Part shown: positions 1 through 7,427 of the stretch, in pieces
How positions within the stretch are numbered: the first letter of the stretch is position 1
Layout: every line of letters starts with the position of its first letter
DNA from: Verrucomicrobiota bacterium
Lineage (GTDB): Bacteria; Verrucomicrobiota; Verrucomicrobiia; Chthoniobacterales; Terrimicrobiaceae
Length of the DNA stretch: 64,000 bases
NCBI GenBank assembly: GCA_026398275.1
Contig: JAPLTF010000017.1
Coordinates: forward strand, 62,001 to 126,000
Reading direction: 5' to 3'
Notes under the pieces: model-generated
The model's input: the letters and a program-made list of their open reading frames with translations, nothing else
What the model was told of the DNA's origin: nothing
Database searches by the model: none
Position numbers and translations under genes: made by a program

Positions 1-447
1 CAGGCCGTCCAGCAAGGCTTCCGGGCGCGGAGGACATCCGGAGATATAGACATCCACGGGGATCAGGTGGTCGATCCCCTGAAGGACCGCGTAGCTGCGA
101 TACATGCCGCCGGACGAGGCGCAGGCCCCCATGGCGATGCACCATTTCGGCTCCGGCATCTGGTCCCAGATCCGCTTGACGGAAAGCGCCATCTTATAGG
201 TGACCGTTCCCGCGACGATCATCACGTCGCTCTGCCGCGGCGAGAACCGCATCACCTCCGCGCCGAACCGCGAGATGTCGTATCGCGCCGCTCCCGTAGC
301 CATCAGCTCGATCGCGCAGCAGGCGAGCCCCATCGGCATCGGCCAAAGCGAATTGCTCCGCATCCAATTGATCGCGGCGTCGACCTTCGTAAAAATAATG
401 TTGCCCTCGATTTTCGAGTCGTAGGCGATCGGACTCAGGTCGCTCAT
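1..447 (-). CDS. nuoB: NADH-quinone oxidoreductase subunit B (5' part, runs off the window)
   Basis: This is the N-terminal 149 residues of the complex I subunit that carries the last iron-sulfur cluster (N2), which passes electrons to quinone at the membrane. All four expected cluster ligands are visible: the adjacent pair C43-C44 (GLACCAIEL), C109 (GACASSG) and C138 (SGCPPRPE). The start is the ATG at 447 ([12 protein letters not shown]). The stop lies outside the window. The 306 bases upstream are too short and carry no reading frame for NuoA, so nuoB appears to be the first gene of its transcript here. The identification rests on strongly conserved motifs and is close to certain. Confidence 0.95.
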   Translation of the reverse strand, partial: MSDLSPIAYDSKIEGNIIFTKVDAAINWMRSNSLWPMPMGLACCAIELMATGAARYDISRFGAEVMRFSPRQSDVMIVAGTVTYKMALSVKRIWDQMPEPKWCIAMGACASSGGMYRSYAVLQGIDHLIPVDVYISGCPPRPEALLDGL

Positions 448-639
448 AAATATCCCCGCAGGGTATTTTGCGGACGGCCAGCGGCAAGCGTAAAAGTTGA
501 AGCGTTCAATTTTCCGGGGTGGCAGGTGATGCCGGGTCTCCCGTTCCGGCGGGAAAATCGGGAAAAGCAGGCCGCTCCGGGGCTTTCTACCGGCGCTGAC
601 GCCAGAGTCGGAAAAAATCTTCGGAAATGCGCTACGGAC

Positions 640-653
640 TTGACCTAAATCAA
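640..653 (+). promoter_or_regulatory. FNR/CRP-family binding site upstream of nrdD
   Basis: The sequence TTGACCTAAATCAA fits the FNR consensus TTGAT-N4-ATCAA with one mismatch in the left arm. It lies about 100 bases before the nrdD start. An oxygen-sensing FNR-type regulator would suit an anaerobic ribonucleotide reductase. The regulator itself is not in the window, so the site is inferred from sequence and context. Confidence 0.55.
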
Positions 654-672
654 TGAAATATCCACGCGCTTT

Positions 673-688
673 ATACAATATGTCGCCC
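673..688 (+). promoter_or_regulatory. NrdR box 1 (upstream) of nrdD
   Basis: ATACAATATGTCGCCC matches about 10 of 16 positions of the NrdR consensus acaCwAtATaTwGtgt, including the C, A, AT core and G positions. Its centre is 31 bp, or three helical turns, upstream of the centre of the second box. That is the spacing normally seen for paired NrdR boxes. It is weaker than box 2, so confidence rests on the pairing. Confidence 0.5.
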
Positions 689-703
689 CTGCTGAAAATC
701 AAC

Positions 704-719
704 CCACCATATATGGTGG
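704..719 (+). promoter_or_regulatory. NrdR box 2 (downstream) of nrdD
   Basis: CCACCATATATGGTGG is a perfect 16-bp palindrome with the ATATAT core of NrdR boxes, matching about 12 of 16 consensus positions. It lies 34 bases before the nrdD ATG, well placed to block transcription. NrdR is the ATP/dATP-sensing repressor of ribonucleotide reductase genes. The repressor gene is not in the window. Confidence 0.6.
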
Positions 720-753
720 TTCCCCTTTAAACAGATACTCTGCCAAAAAAACC

Positions 754-2472
754 ATGTCGAACTCCGTTCCTGCATCGATCCTGCCTGCCTCCGTCTTGGA
801 AGAATACATTCAGCGAACCGACTGGCGGGTGAGCGCAAACGCCAACCAGGGATACTCGCTGGGCGGCATGATATTGAACGCGGCCGGCAAGCTGACCGCG
901 AACTACTGGCTGGATCATATCTATCCGCCGTTGATCGGGCAGGCGCACCGGCATGCGGATTTTCACCTGCATGATCTGGACATGTTTTCCGGCTACTGCG
1001 CGGGGTGGTCGCTGCGGCAGCTGCTGACCGAAGGGTTCAACGGGATCTCGAACAAAATTGAATCCGGCCCGCCGAAGCACTACCGGACCGCGCTCGGGCA
1101 GATGGTGAATTTTGTGGGGACCCTGCAGAACGAGTGGGCGGGAGCGCAGGCATTCAGCTCGGTGGATACGTATCTCGCGCCATACGTCCGCATGGACAAG
1201 CTGACCGATGAGGACGTCGAGCAGGGGATGCAGGAGTTTGTATTCAACCTGAACGTTCCCTCGCGGTGGGGCACGCAGACGCCGTTCACGAACCTGACAT
1301 TCGACTGGGTGTGCCCGGAGGATTTGCGGGACACACCGGCGCTGGTCGGAGGGAAGGAAACCGGCTTCTGCTACGGCGAGCTCGGGCACGAGATGGACAT
1401 GATCAACCGCGCGTTCCTGCGCGTCATGGCCCGCGGCGACGCGCTCCAGCGGGTGTTCACGTTTCCGATCCCGACCTACAACATCACGGAGGATTTTCCG
1501 TGGGAAAGCGACACGGCGCAGCTCCTGTTCGAGGTCACGGCGAAATACGGGCTTCCCTACTTTCAGAATTTTCTCAACTCCGAGCTCCGGCCGAACATGG
1601 TGCGCTCGATGTGCTGCCGCCTGCAGCTCGATCTCCGCGAGCTCCTCAAGCGCGGGAACGGGCTTTTCGGATCGGCGGAGCAGACCGGCTCGATCGGCGT
1701 GGTGACGATCAATGCCGCGCGCCTCGGCTATCTCTTCGCCGGCGACGAGGCGGGAATGCTCGCGCGCCTCGACGCCCTCCTCGACCTCGCCTGCGAGAGC
1801 CTGGAAATCAAGCGCAAGGTCATCCAGGAAAACATGGACCGCGGGCTCTACCCGTTCACGAAGCGCTACCTCGGCACGCTGCGCAACCATTTCTCCACGG
1901 TCGGGATCAATGGCGTGAACGAGTGCATCCGGAATTTCACGAAGGACACCGAGCACATCGCGACGCCATACGGGCGGCTGTTCGCCCTGCGGATGCTCGA
2001 CCACATGCGCGAGCGGATGGTGGAGTTCCAGGAGAAGACCGGCCATCTCTACAACCTCGAGGCCACGCCCGCCGAGGGCACGACCTACCGGTTCGCCCGC
2101 ATGGATCAGAAAAACCTCGAGGGCATCATCCAGGCCGGCACGCCGGAGGCCCCGTATTATACGAACTCCAGCCAGCTCCCGGTCGGGTGGACAGATGATC
2201 CGTTCGAGGCGCTCCAGCATCAGGACGATCTTCAAAAGCGCTATACCGGCGGCACGGTCCTCCACCTCTACATGAACGAGCGGATGTCGTCCGCGCGCTC
2301 GTGCGGCGAGCTCATCAAGCGGGTCTTCACGAATTTCCGCCTGCCCTACCTGACGATCACGCCGACATTTTCGATCTGCCCGAAGCACGGCTACCTCGCT
2401 GGCGAGCACGAGTTCTGCCCGGTCTGCGACGGCGAATTGGAGAAGAAGCACTGCCAGTGCCAGGCCGCCTGA
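754..2472 (+). CDS. nrdD: Anaerobic (class III) ribonucleoside-triphosphate reductase, large chain without glycyl-radical tail
   Basis: This is the catalytic chain that makes deoxynucleotides under anaerobic conditions. At 572 residues it is the short form without an N-terminal ATP-cone. The active-site cysteine pair is at 287-288 (MCCRLQL). The end carries a zinc-site Cys pattern (C542, C555, C558, then C567/C569). The glycyl-radical motif that normally follows is absent: the chain stops at CQCQAA, and the radical segment is encoded by the next small gene in another frame. Upstream FNR- and NrdR-like sites point to control by oxygen and dNTP level. nrdG lies 360 bases downstream. The family call is firm. 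Confidence 0.95.
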   Translation: MSNSVPASILPASVLEEYIQRTDWRVSANANQGYSLGGMILNAAGKLTANYWLDHIYPPLIGQAHRHADFHLHDLDMFSGYCAGWSLRQLLTEGFNGISNKIESGPPKHYRTALGQMVNFVGTLQNEWAGAQAFSSVDTYLAPYVRMDKLTDEDVEQGMQEFVFNLNVPSRWGTQTPFTNLTFDWVCPEDLRDTPALVGGKETGFCYGELGHEMDMINRAFLRVMARGDALQRVFTFPIPTYNITEDFPWESDTAQLLFEVTAKYGLPYFQNFLNSELRPNMVRSMCCRLQLDLRELLKRGNGLFGSAEQTGSIGVVTINAARLGYLFAGDEAGMLARLDALLDLACESLEIKRKVIQENMDRGLYPFTKRYLGTLRNHFSTVGINGVNECIRNFTKDTEHIATPYGRLFALRMLDHMRERMVEFQEKTGHLYNLEATPAEGTTYRFARMDQKNLEGIIQAGTPEAPYYTNSSQLPVGWTDDPFEALQHQDDLQKRYTGGTVLHLYMNERMSSARSCGELIKRVFTNFRLPYLTITPTFSICPKHGYLAGEHEFCPVCDGELEKKHCQCQAA

Positions 2473-2480
2473 GAAACATT

Positions 2481-2648
2481 ATGAAAAAAACAAACATACC
2501 CGACAGCGAGCGCACGAAGTGCGAAATCTGGACGCGCGTGATGGGCTACCACCGCCCGGTCTCGCAGTTCAACGCCGGCAAACAGAGCGAGCACCGCGAG
2601 CGCACGCCGTTCCGCGAGGAGCGGGTCGCCGAGCAACGCGCGGCCTGA
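2481..2648 (+). CDS. Separate glycyl-radical peptide of class III ribonucleotide reductase (55 aa)
   Basis: This 55-residue protein matches the extreme C-terminus of NrdD. The motif CEIWTRVMGYHRPV places the radical glycine at G22, within the RVxGY signature. It begins 8 bases after the nrdD stop and lies in a different frame (+3 against +1). It has its own ATG and a lead-in (MKKTNIPDSERTK) that would not be needed in a fused protein. This looks like a genuine split rather than a sequencing error: two subunits would rebuild one enzyme, with NrdG generating the radical on the small one. I recall similar short NrdD-like proteins from other bacteria but cannot verify it here. Confidence 0.85.
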   Translation: MKKTNIPDSERTKCEIWTRVMGYHRPVSQFNAGKQSEHRERTPFREERVAEQRAA

Positions 2649-2832
2649 TACGGGTTCGTGGCAGGGGCATCCTGCCCATGCGCATCCTGCCCATGCGAAG
2701 CATTCCCGAAGCAGGATTTTGCCCGCGAATAATGCGAATGGGCGCGAATAACATAACAAAAAGTTATTCCTATTCGCGGGGATTTGCGTGATTCGCGGGC
2801 CTCTTCCACCGCTTTAAGGCTGACACATCCTC
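2649..2832. repeat. Intergenic repeats between the nrdD tail gene and nrdG
   Basis: Two perfect tandem copies of a 15-bp unit (catcctgcccatgcg) lie at 2668-2682 and 2683-2697. On the minus strand these give GGGCA-GGA-TGC cores like the GGA-loop REP hairpins elsewhere in the window. From 2721 to 2800 there are four or five copies of cgcgaat/gcgaat in both orientations. Part of this forms an imperfect hairpin around an AAAAA loop (about 2742-2778). It is probably an interspersed repeat rather than a gene. nrdG starts at its right edge. Confidence 0.6.
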
Positions 2833-3507
2833 ATGGCATCCAATCACGCTTCTCTCCAAGTCGGCGGCTTTGTGCCGTTCACGACCGTGGACTATCCCGG
2901 GCATTTGGCCGCCGTGGTCTTCTGTCAGGGATGCGTGTGGAGGTGCCGATACTGCCACAACCCCCACCTCCAGCCATTCGATGGCGGCCGCTGGAGCTGG
3001 GAAAACATTCTTGCTCTCCTCGCGGAGCGGAAAAACTTTTTGGAAGCCGTGGTGTTCAGCGGGGGCGAGCCCACCGCGCAGGCCTGCCTTCCCTGGGCGA
3101 TGCGTGCAGTTCGGGATCTAGGGTTTAAGATCGGGCTGCATACAGCCGGGATATTTCCTGAGTTCCTCGCCGGGGTCCTGCCGCTGGTGGACTGGGTCGG
3201 CCTCGATGTCAAAGCCCCGTTCGACGAACGCTACGACCGGATCACCCGAAAAAAGGACTCCTTCGATGCGTCCGCAGAATCGCTCCGTCTCCTCCTTGCC
3301 TCCGGGGTGAGCTACGAACTCCGCACCACCGTCCACCCCGAACTTCTCTCCCCGGTCGATCTCGCCGCGATTTCGTTGTCACTGGAATCCCTTGGCGCCA
3401 CCCCCACAAACATCCAGCCGTTCCGTCCGGAAGGCTGCGCGGATTCCGGATTGGTCGCAGCAGATCGCGCCGTTGGTGCTTCGAAACAGCCTCACCCAGC
3501 GCTATGA
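2833..3507 (+). CDS. nrdG: Anaerobic ribonucleotide reductase activating protein (radical SAM)
   Basis: This radical SAM enzyme generates the glycyl radical on the NrdD tail. The [4Fe-4S] cluster motif CxxxCxxC is C34-VWR-C38-RY-C41, preceded by C31. The SAM-binding GGE motif follows (FSGGEPT). The protein belongs to the NrdG2-like subgroup, with FTTVDYPGHL at the start. The first 203 or so residues read well up to FRPEGCAD. After about 3450 the annotated frame loses the GC-rich third positions typical of this genome, while frame +2 keeps them to a stop at 3566-3568. The true C-terminus may therefore be displaced by a frameshift. The catalytic part is intact. Confidence 0.85.
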   Translation: MASNHASLQVGGFVPFTTVDYPGHLAAVVFCQGCVWRCRYCHNPHLQPFDGGRWSWENILALLAERKNFLEAVVFSGGEPTAQACLPWAMRAVRDLGFKIGLHTAGIFPEFLAGVLPLVDWVGLDVKAPFDERYDRITRKKDSFDASAESLRLLLASGVSYELRTTVHPELLSPVDLAAISLSLESLGATPTNIQPFRPEGCADSGLVAADRAVGASKQPHPAL

Positions 3508-3564
3508 AGTCTTTTCACGAGCCTCCGGTTTGACAATCTTTGACAATCCTTGCATGCTTGCGCC

Positions 3565-3804
3565 ATGAACGTGTCGCTGACTCCCGAGTTGGAAAACGCC
3601 GTCAAGGCGAAGGTCGCATCCGGGCTCTACAACAACGCCAGCGAAATCATCCGCGAGGCCCTGCGGGAATCTCTCCGGCGCGAGAGTGAAAACCAATGGC
3701 TCCAGCGCGAGGCGGCCATCGGGTTTGCGCAACTCGAAGCGGGCCAGGTCATACGGGTAAATTCCAAAAAGGAATTCCTGGCCGCGGTGCGCAAGAATCC
3801 GTGA
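3565..3804 (+). CDS. ParD-like antitoxin (ribbon-helix-helix)
   Basis: This 79-residue protein has the ParD pattern: an N-terminal beta strand (MNVSLTPELE), then helices with NNASEIIREALRESL, typical of dimeric RHH DNA-binding antitoxins, and a C-terminal tail that would wrap the toxin. The start at 3565 was preferred over an in-frame ATG at 3550 because it begins right at the conserved strand. The stop overlaps the next gene's GTG (GTGA), so toxin and antitoxin are translationally coupled. Such operons usually repress themselves through the RHH domain. The class is clear; the exact subfamily is not. Confidence 0.85.
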   Translation: MNVSLTPELENAVKAKVASGLYNNASEIIREALRESLRRESENQWLQREAAIGFAQLEAGQVIRVNSKKEFLAAVRKNP

Positions 3805-4103
3805 ATCTCGAACTCACCCACGCGGCGTTGGACGATCTCCGCTCGATCCGTGCCTATACGATCGACCAGTGGGGGCCGCCCCAGGAACAACAGTATCTGG
3901 ATCAAATCTGGAAAAAATTCGGGAGCATCCTCACGGATTCCTCGAAATTCCGGTTTCGCCAGGATCTCTTTCCCGGTTGCCAGATCGCGGCGGAAGGGAA
4001 GCATGTGATCCTCTTCCGGGTGCACAGATCCACTCTCCAGGTCGTGCGGGTCTTGCACGGTGCAATGGACTTCAAACGGCATATCCCGCCTGAGAACCTG
4101 TGA
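3801..4103 (+). CDS. ParE/RelE-family toxin
   Basis: This 100-residue protein starts at GTG 3801, overlapping the antitoxin stop by four bases. It shows the ParE fold pattern: a starting strand (NLELTHAALDDL), a helix with IRAYTIDQWG, a middle basic region (FRFRQDLFPGC) and the final strands HVILFRVH...VVRVLHGAMDF. ParE toxins act on DNA gyrase and RelE toxins cut mRNA on the ribosome; sequence alone favours ParE. With its partner it forms a complete type II toxin-antitoxin module next to the nrd genes. Confidence 0.85.
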   Translation: MNLELTHAALDDLRSIRAYTIDQWGPPQEQQYLDQIWKKFGSILTDSSKFRFRQDLFPGCQIAAEGKHVILFRVHRSTLQVVRVLHGAMDFKRHIPPENL

Positions 4104-4131
4104 AATAGTTGGGAAAAGCCGCGTTGCCCGC

Positions 4132-5058
4132 TCAGTTACAGCCTGCAGAGGGGATGCGCCTTCGCGAGCGACTGCAGGATGCGCGTTTCCCAGTAGTTCC
4201 AGTCGTGTCCGTCGGAGTATTCGTGGCGGGGGCGACTCCCATTCGGGTGACACCCGCGCACCATTTTCCGCGGGCGATGACGCGCGGCGGATCGAACCCC
4301 AGCCGGACCAGACCCTCGCAGACCTCATCCGCCTGCTTGCGCAGAACGCCGGAGAAGATCAGCCATCCGCCTTTGGGAAGCTTGCGAGCGAACCCGGGGG
4401 CGGATGCGAGAAGGAGCTCGCTGAAGAGGTTGGCGAGGATGACATCCGCGCGTTGGAACGCGGTGATTTTTCGAGCGTCGGCCTTTGTGATCTTGATTCG
4501 GCGGCAGCCGTTGTTCCGCGCGTTTTCCTTCGAGATGCGCACGCAGACGGGATCGAAATCAAATGCCTCGACCGCAGAAGCGCCGAGCTTTTCCGCTGCG
4601 ATGCCGAGGATCCCGCTGCCGGTTCCGGCATCCATCACCCGCCATCCCTCTGGCAGGTCCTTCGCCACGTCGCAGAGCAGTCTGAGGCAGGTGGCCGTGG
4701 TGGCATGCTCGCCGGTGCCGAAGGCCATGCCGGCGGGAATCCACACGGCTCCGGGCTTGTCTTTCGCGCGCTTCCACGAGGCCTCGTCGGAGTAGATCCA
4801 CAGCCGTCCGCGGATCGCCAGCGGGGCGCGGGGGCGGGATTGGTTTCCCGCCAGGATATGCGCGGCCACTTTGGTGACGCGGCCTCCGAAGCGATTGGCG
4901 AGAGATTCGGCGGTCCGCTTGTCGGTGAATGTCTCGATTTTCAGGGCCTTTGAGTCCGGCCATGTGACCATGGCGACCCGTCCGGGCCCGAGAAACTGCA
5001 GCCTCTCCTCCCAGACGTCCTCCCACTTTTGCGAGCTCAAGCGTGTCCAGCGATACAT
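4132..5058 (-). CDS. prmA: Ribosomal protein L11 methyltransferase
   Basis: PrmA trimethylates L11 using S-adenosylmethionine. The SAM-binding motif (VMDAGTGSGILGIA) lies near residues 141-154 and the catalytic motif (ILANLFSELL) near 205-215. The N-terminal substrate-binding domain is present. The start at 5058 (MYRWTRLSSQKW) was preferred to a farther upstream ATG because the added residues look like spacer. The last 40 or so residues after GKWCAGV have a low-complexity, non-PrmA look (TNTPTDTTGTTG). They are read out of frame through the remnant of another gene (4136-4245), so the native C-terminus has probably been replaced. The methyltransferase core is complete. Confidence 0.85.
   Translation of the reverse strand: MYRWTRLSSQKWEDVWEERLQFLGPGRVAMVTWPDSKALKIETFTDKRTAESLANRFGGRVTKVAAHILAGNQSRPRAPLAIRGRLWIYSDEASWKRAKDKPGAVWIPAGMAFGTGEHATTATCLRLLCDVAKDLPEGWRVMDAGTGSGILGIAAEKLGASAVEAFDFDPVCVRISKENARNNGCRRIKITKADARKITAFQRADVILANLFSELLLASAPGFARKLPKGGWLIFSGVLRKQADEVCEGLVRLGFDPPRVIARGKWCAGVTRMGVAPATNTPTDTTGTTGKRASCSRSRRRIPSAGCN
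4136..4245 (-). pseudogene. 3' remnant of a putative esterase
   Basis: In the frame that ends with TAA at 4136-4138, the last 36 or so codons read HEYSDGHDWNYWETRIL, then LQSLAKAHPLCRL. The GHDWxYW block matches the C-terminus of alpha/beta-hydrolase esterases (Pfam PF00756 type), where the histidine is catalytic. Third codon positions are strongly GC-rich in this frame, unlike the overlapping prmA frame. The rest of the esterase is missing. This suggests a deletion joined the end of prmA to the tail of a downstream esterase in another frame. Confidence 0.5.
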
Positions 5059-5137
5059 GAATTTGAAGTGTTCAGTTTTCCAGGTTCCGTGTTCAGTGAG
5101 TAGATTCCCATTTTTCTGATAACTGAACACTCATTTT

Positions 5138-6259
5138 ATGCCGCGCCCCAAGCTCATCATCGCATCCAGCGAATCCTCCGCCGACATGCTTTATGCCACG
5201 AAATTCCGCGCGCCGGATGCCTTCGTTTTCCTCCAGGATGGAGATAAGAAGCTTCTGCTCCTCTCGGATCTCGAGGTCGATCGCGGGCGGCAGCAGGCGA
5301 AGGTGAGCCGTGTGGATTCGTATTCGGAAGTGGAGAATGGCGTGCAGGGCGGGAAAAAGAAGAAGCCCGCCTACCCGCGGGTTGTTGCCGCGTGGTTGCG
5401 CGCCAACAAGGCCCGCAGCGTGGTGGTGCCGGCGGATTTTCCGTTCGGGCTTTCCAGGCTTCTGAAAAAGGAAGGCGTCCGCCTGAAGCCCGCCAAGGGC
5501 TCGTTTTATCCGGAGAGGGAGAGCAAATCCCTTCTGGAGGTCCGCGCGCTCGAGGCCGCCGCCCGGATTGCCGAGGCGGGGATGGCCCGGGCGATGGAGA
5601 TTCTGAAATCTTCCGTCCCTCGCAAAGACGGCCGCCTTTTATTCGGGCGGCGGATCCTGACCTCGGAGCTTCTGCGCACCGAAATCGAAACGACAATCGT
5701 CCGTGCGGGCGGGGAGGCAAGGGGGGATACGATTGTTGCCGGCGGGGAGCAGGCGTGCGATCCCCACGGGCGGGGGACGGGGCCGCTCCGCACCAACGAA
5801 CTGATCATCATCGACATTTTTCCGCGCGATGCCCGCACGGGGTATTTCGGGGACATCACGCGCACGGTCGTCCGTGGAAAGGCGACCGGCGCGCAGCGCA
5901 GGCTCTGGGAAACCTGCCTCACCGGGCAGGCCATGGCGCTTGAAAAAATGAAGCCGGGAAACCAGGGGGCGGTGGTCCACGAACTGGTCAAAAACTATTT
6001 TGCCGAGCAGGGGTATCCGACCGAAATCCGCGACGGCCGCTGGCATGGGTTCTTTCACGGGACAGGGCACGGGCTCGGCCTCGAGGTCCACGAATCCCCT
6101 CGGTTCGCCGCCGCCACATTCCTGCCGGGGCAGGTGATCACCGTCGAGCCCGGGATCTACATCCCCGGGGTCGGCGGAGTCCGCCACGAGGATGTCGCCC
6201 TCGTGACCAGACGCGCCCCGAAACTCCTCACCAGGGCTCCCAAGCCGCTGGAGCTCTGA
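5138..6259 (+). CDS. M24-family metallopeptidase (Xaa-Pro aminopeptidase type)
   Basis: This is a cytoplasmic metalloaminopeptidase of 373 residues with an N-terminal creatinase-like domain and a C-terminal pita-bread domain. All five metal ligands are visible: Asp in IIIDIFPRD (about 225), Asp in FGDITRT (about 237), His in HGTGHGLG (about 309), Glu in VEPGIY (about 337) and Glu in RHEDV (about 351). There is no signal peptide. It diverges from prmA across a 79-base gap that must hold both promoters. It probably trims peptides with proline at position two; the precise substrate cannot be read from sequence. Confidence 0.9.
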   Translation: MPRPKLIIASSESSADMLYATKFRAPDAFVFLQDGDKKLLLLSDLEVDRGRQQAKVSRVDSYSEVENGVQGGKKKKPAYPRVVAAWLRANKARSVVVPADFPFGLSRLLKKEGVRLKPAKGSFYPERESKSLLEVRALEAAARIAEAGMARAMEILKSSVPRKDGRLLFGRRILTSELLRTEIETTIVRAGGEARGDTIVAGGEQACDPHGRGTGPLRTNELIIIDIFPRDARTGYFGDITRTVVRGKATGAQRRLWETCLTGQAMALEKMKPGNQGAVVHELVKNYFAEQGYPTEIRDGRWHGFFHGTGHGLGLEVHESPRFAAATFLPGQVITVEPGIYIPGVGGVRHEDVALVTRRAPKLLTRAPKPLEL

Positions 6260-6392
6260 CGTTGCTCTTTACATTCCGTGGGGGCGGCTTGAAGGGCAAG
6301 AGCGGGGGGCGCGCCCGTCGCGAGCAAGCTGCTTTTGCCTCCCGGCCCTCCTCTTCGCTACTACGGCCCCTGCTCACTTCTCCCGCGCTCCT

Positions 6393-7427
6393 CTATTTGA
6401 TCTCGCGGATTTTGCCTCCGGACTTGCGGACGATGGCGCTGAATTCCCGCTTGTCGTCGGGTTTCATCTCGAATCCGATGAAGTGGATTTTGCAGCCCTC
6501 GGCGCCTTGGAGCGGGCCTTCGGTGACCTTTTCGATTTCCTTCCACGGGATATTTTCAATCGGGCCGGCCGCCTTCCACTGGAAGCTGGCGTCGGAGATC
6601 AGGAAGATGACATCCGGCTGCATCTTGGCGGCGATCTCGAGGACGCCGACGAGGCCCCGGGGGTTGCTGGCGACTTTTCCCGATGCGCCCATGGTGCCGG
6701 TTTCGACCCATTCGGTCTTGATCCATTCGAGGGCGGCCGCGCGGTTTTGATCCGTGGCGGGCACGAGCTCTTTGTTGAAAGGCTTGTAGTTTTGGGTGAA
6801 CTGGATGATGCCGAACCGGGCGCTGATCGGGAGCTTGCTGATGAGGTCGGACGTCTCCTCCTGGATTTTTGAGAGGGGCATGCCGGCGGCGGAGGCTTTG
6901 TTCACCACGCTGGTCGAGACATCGAAGATGAGGAGGATGCGTTTGCCGGTGGACTGGATGCCAAAAAAGCTCATGCCGGTTCCGCCTCCGAATCCGCCGC
7001 CCCCGGATCCTCCGGTGCCCATGCCGGTTCCGAGGCCGCCGGTGCCGGCGAGGCTCGATGTCTGGTCGGAAACGATCTCGCCCGGGTCGAGCGGCAGCAT
7101 CTGGTCCATGTCCATCTTCGGAAGCTCCGGAAGCGCGAACGCGGTGGGCCGGATGCTTTGCATTTTATCGTTGAAGCTGGGCTTCGGGGCCATGCCGTCG
7201 AACGAGGCCATGTTCATCTTGTGCTCGCGCTGCCTGGCCGGGAGCCGGATGTCGCGCGTGGCCTTGAACTCGGCCGGCGGCTCGGAGAGATACCTCGCGA
7301 CGATGACCACGCCCGCGACGATGCCGGCGGCGATGTGGATCCCGATGCTGATGAGGACCACGGTGATGATGATCCGCCGGATCCGTTTCTTCTGCGAGGG
7401 AGGGTTGTCCTGGAGGGCGGTTGTCAT
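6393..7427 (-). CDS. vWA-domain protein with a TonB-like N-terminal membrane anchor
   Basis: This 344-residue protein has one membrane segment near residues 19-44 containing S27-IGI-H31. That is the SxxxH pattern by which TonB touches ExbB/ExbD. A Pro/Met-rich then Gly-rich linker (about 48-155) follows, and then a von Willebrand A domain. The metal site is D169-x-S171-x-S173, with a later threonine (ETGTMG) and aspartate (FLISDAS). No TonB C-terminal domain is present. The start at 7427 overlaps the ExbD stop (ATGA). As the last gene of an ExbB-ExbD-ExbD operon it may be the moving output arm of the motor, carrying a vWA head instead of a receptor-binding domain. This role is inferred. Confidence 0.85.
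   Translation of the reverse strand: MTTALQDNPPSQKKRIRRIIITVVLISIGIHIAAGIVAGVVIVARYLSEPPAEFKATRDIRLPARQREHKMNMASFDGMAPKPSFNDKMQSIRPTAFALPELPKMDMDQMLPLDPGEIVSDQTSSLAGTGGLGTGMGTGGSGGGGFGGGTGMSFFGIQSTGKRILLIFDVSTSVVNKASAAGMPLSKIQEETSDLISKLPISARFGIIQFTQNYKPFNKELVPATDQNRAAALEWIKTEWVETGTMGASGKVASNPRGLVGVLEIAAKMQPDVIFLISDASFQWKAAGPIENIPWKEIEKVTEGPLQGAEGCKIHFIGFEMKPDDKREFSAIVRKSGGKIREIK

Larger units (their letters stand above)
448..753. other. Intergenic control region between nuoB and nrdD
   Basis: This 306-base stretch between the divergent nuoB and nrdD genes holds no convincing coding frame. Its nrdD-proximal half is AT-richer than the surroundings. It contains an FNR-like palindrome (640-653) and two NrdR-like boxes (673-688, 704-719), described separately. 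The half next to nuoB shows nothing I can name beyond the space for the nuoB promoter. Confidence 0.7.

Noticed and set aside
727-2451. A 574-codon open frame antisense to nrdD
   Set aside because: It is a shadow of the GC-rich nrdD gene: no domain, Arg/Glu/Val-rich composition and complete overlap with a certain gene.
4132-4260. A simple frameshift in the prmA C-terminus
   Set aside because: The alternative frame encodes an esterase C-terminus (GHDWxYW), not PrmA sequence, so gene fusion by deletion explains it better.
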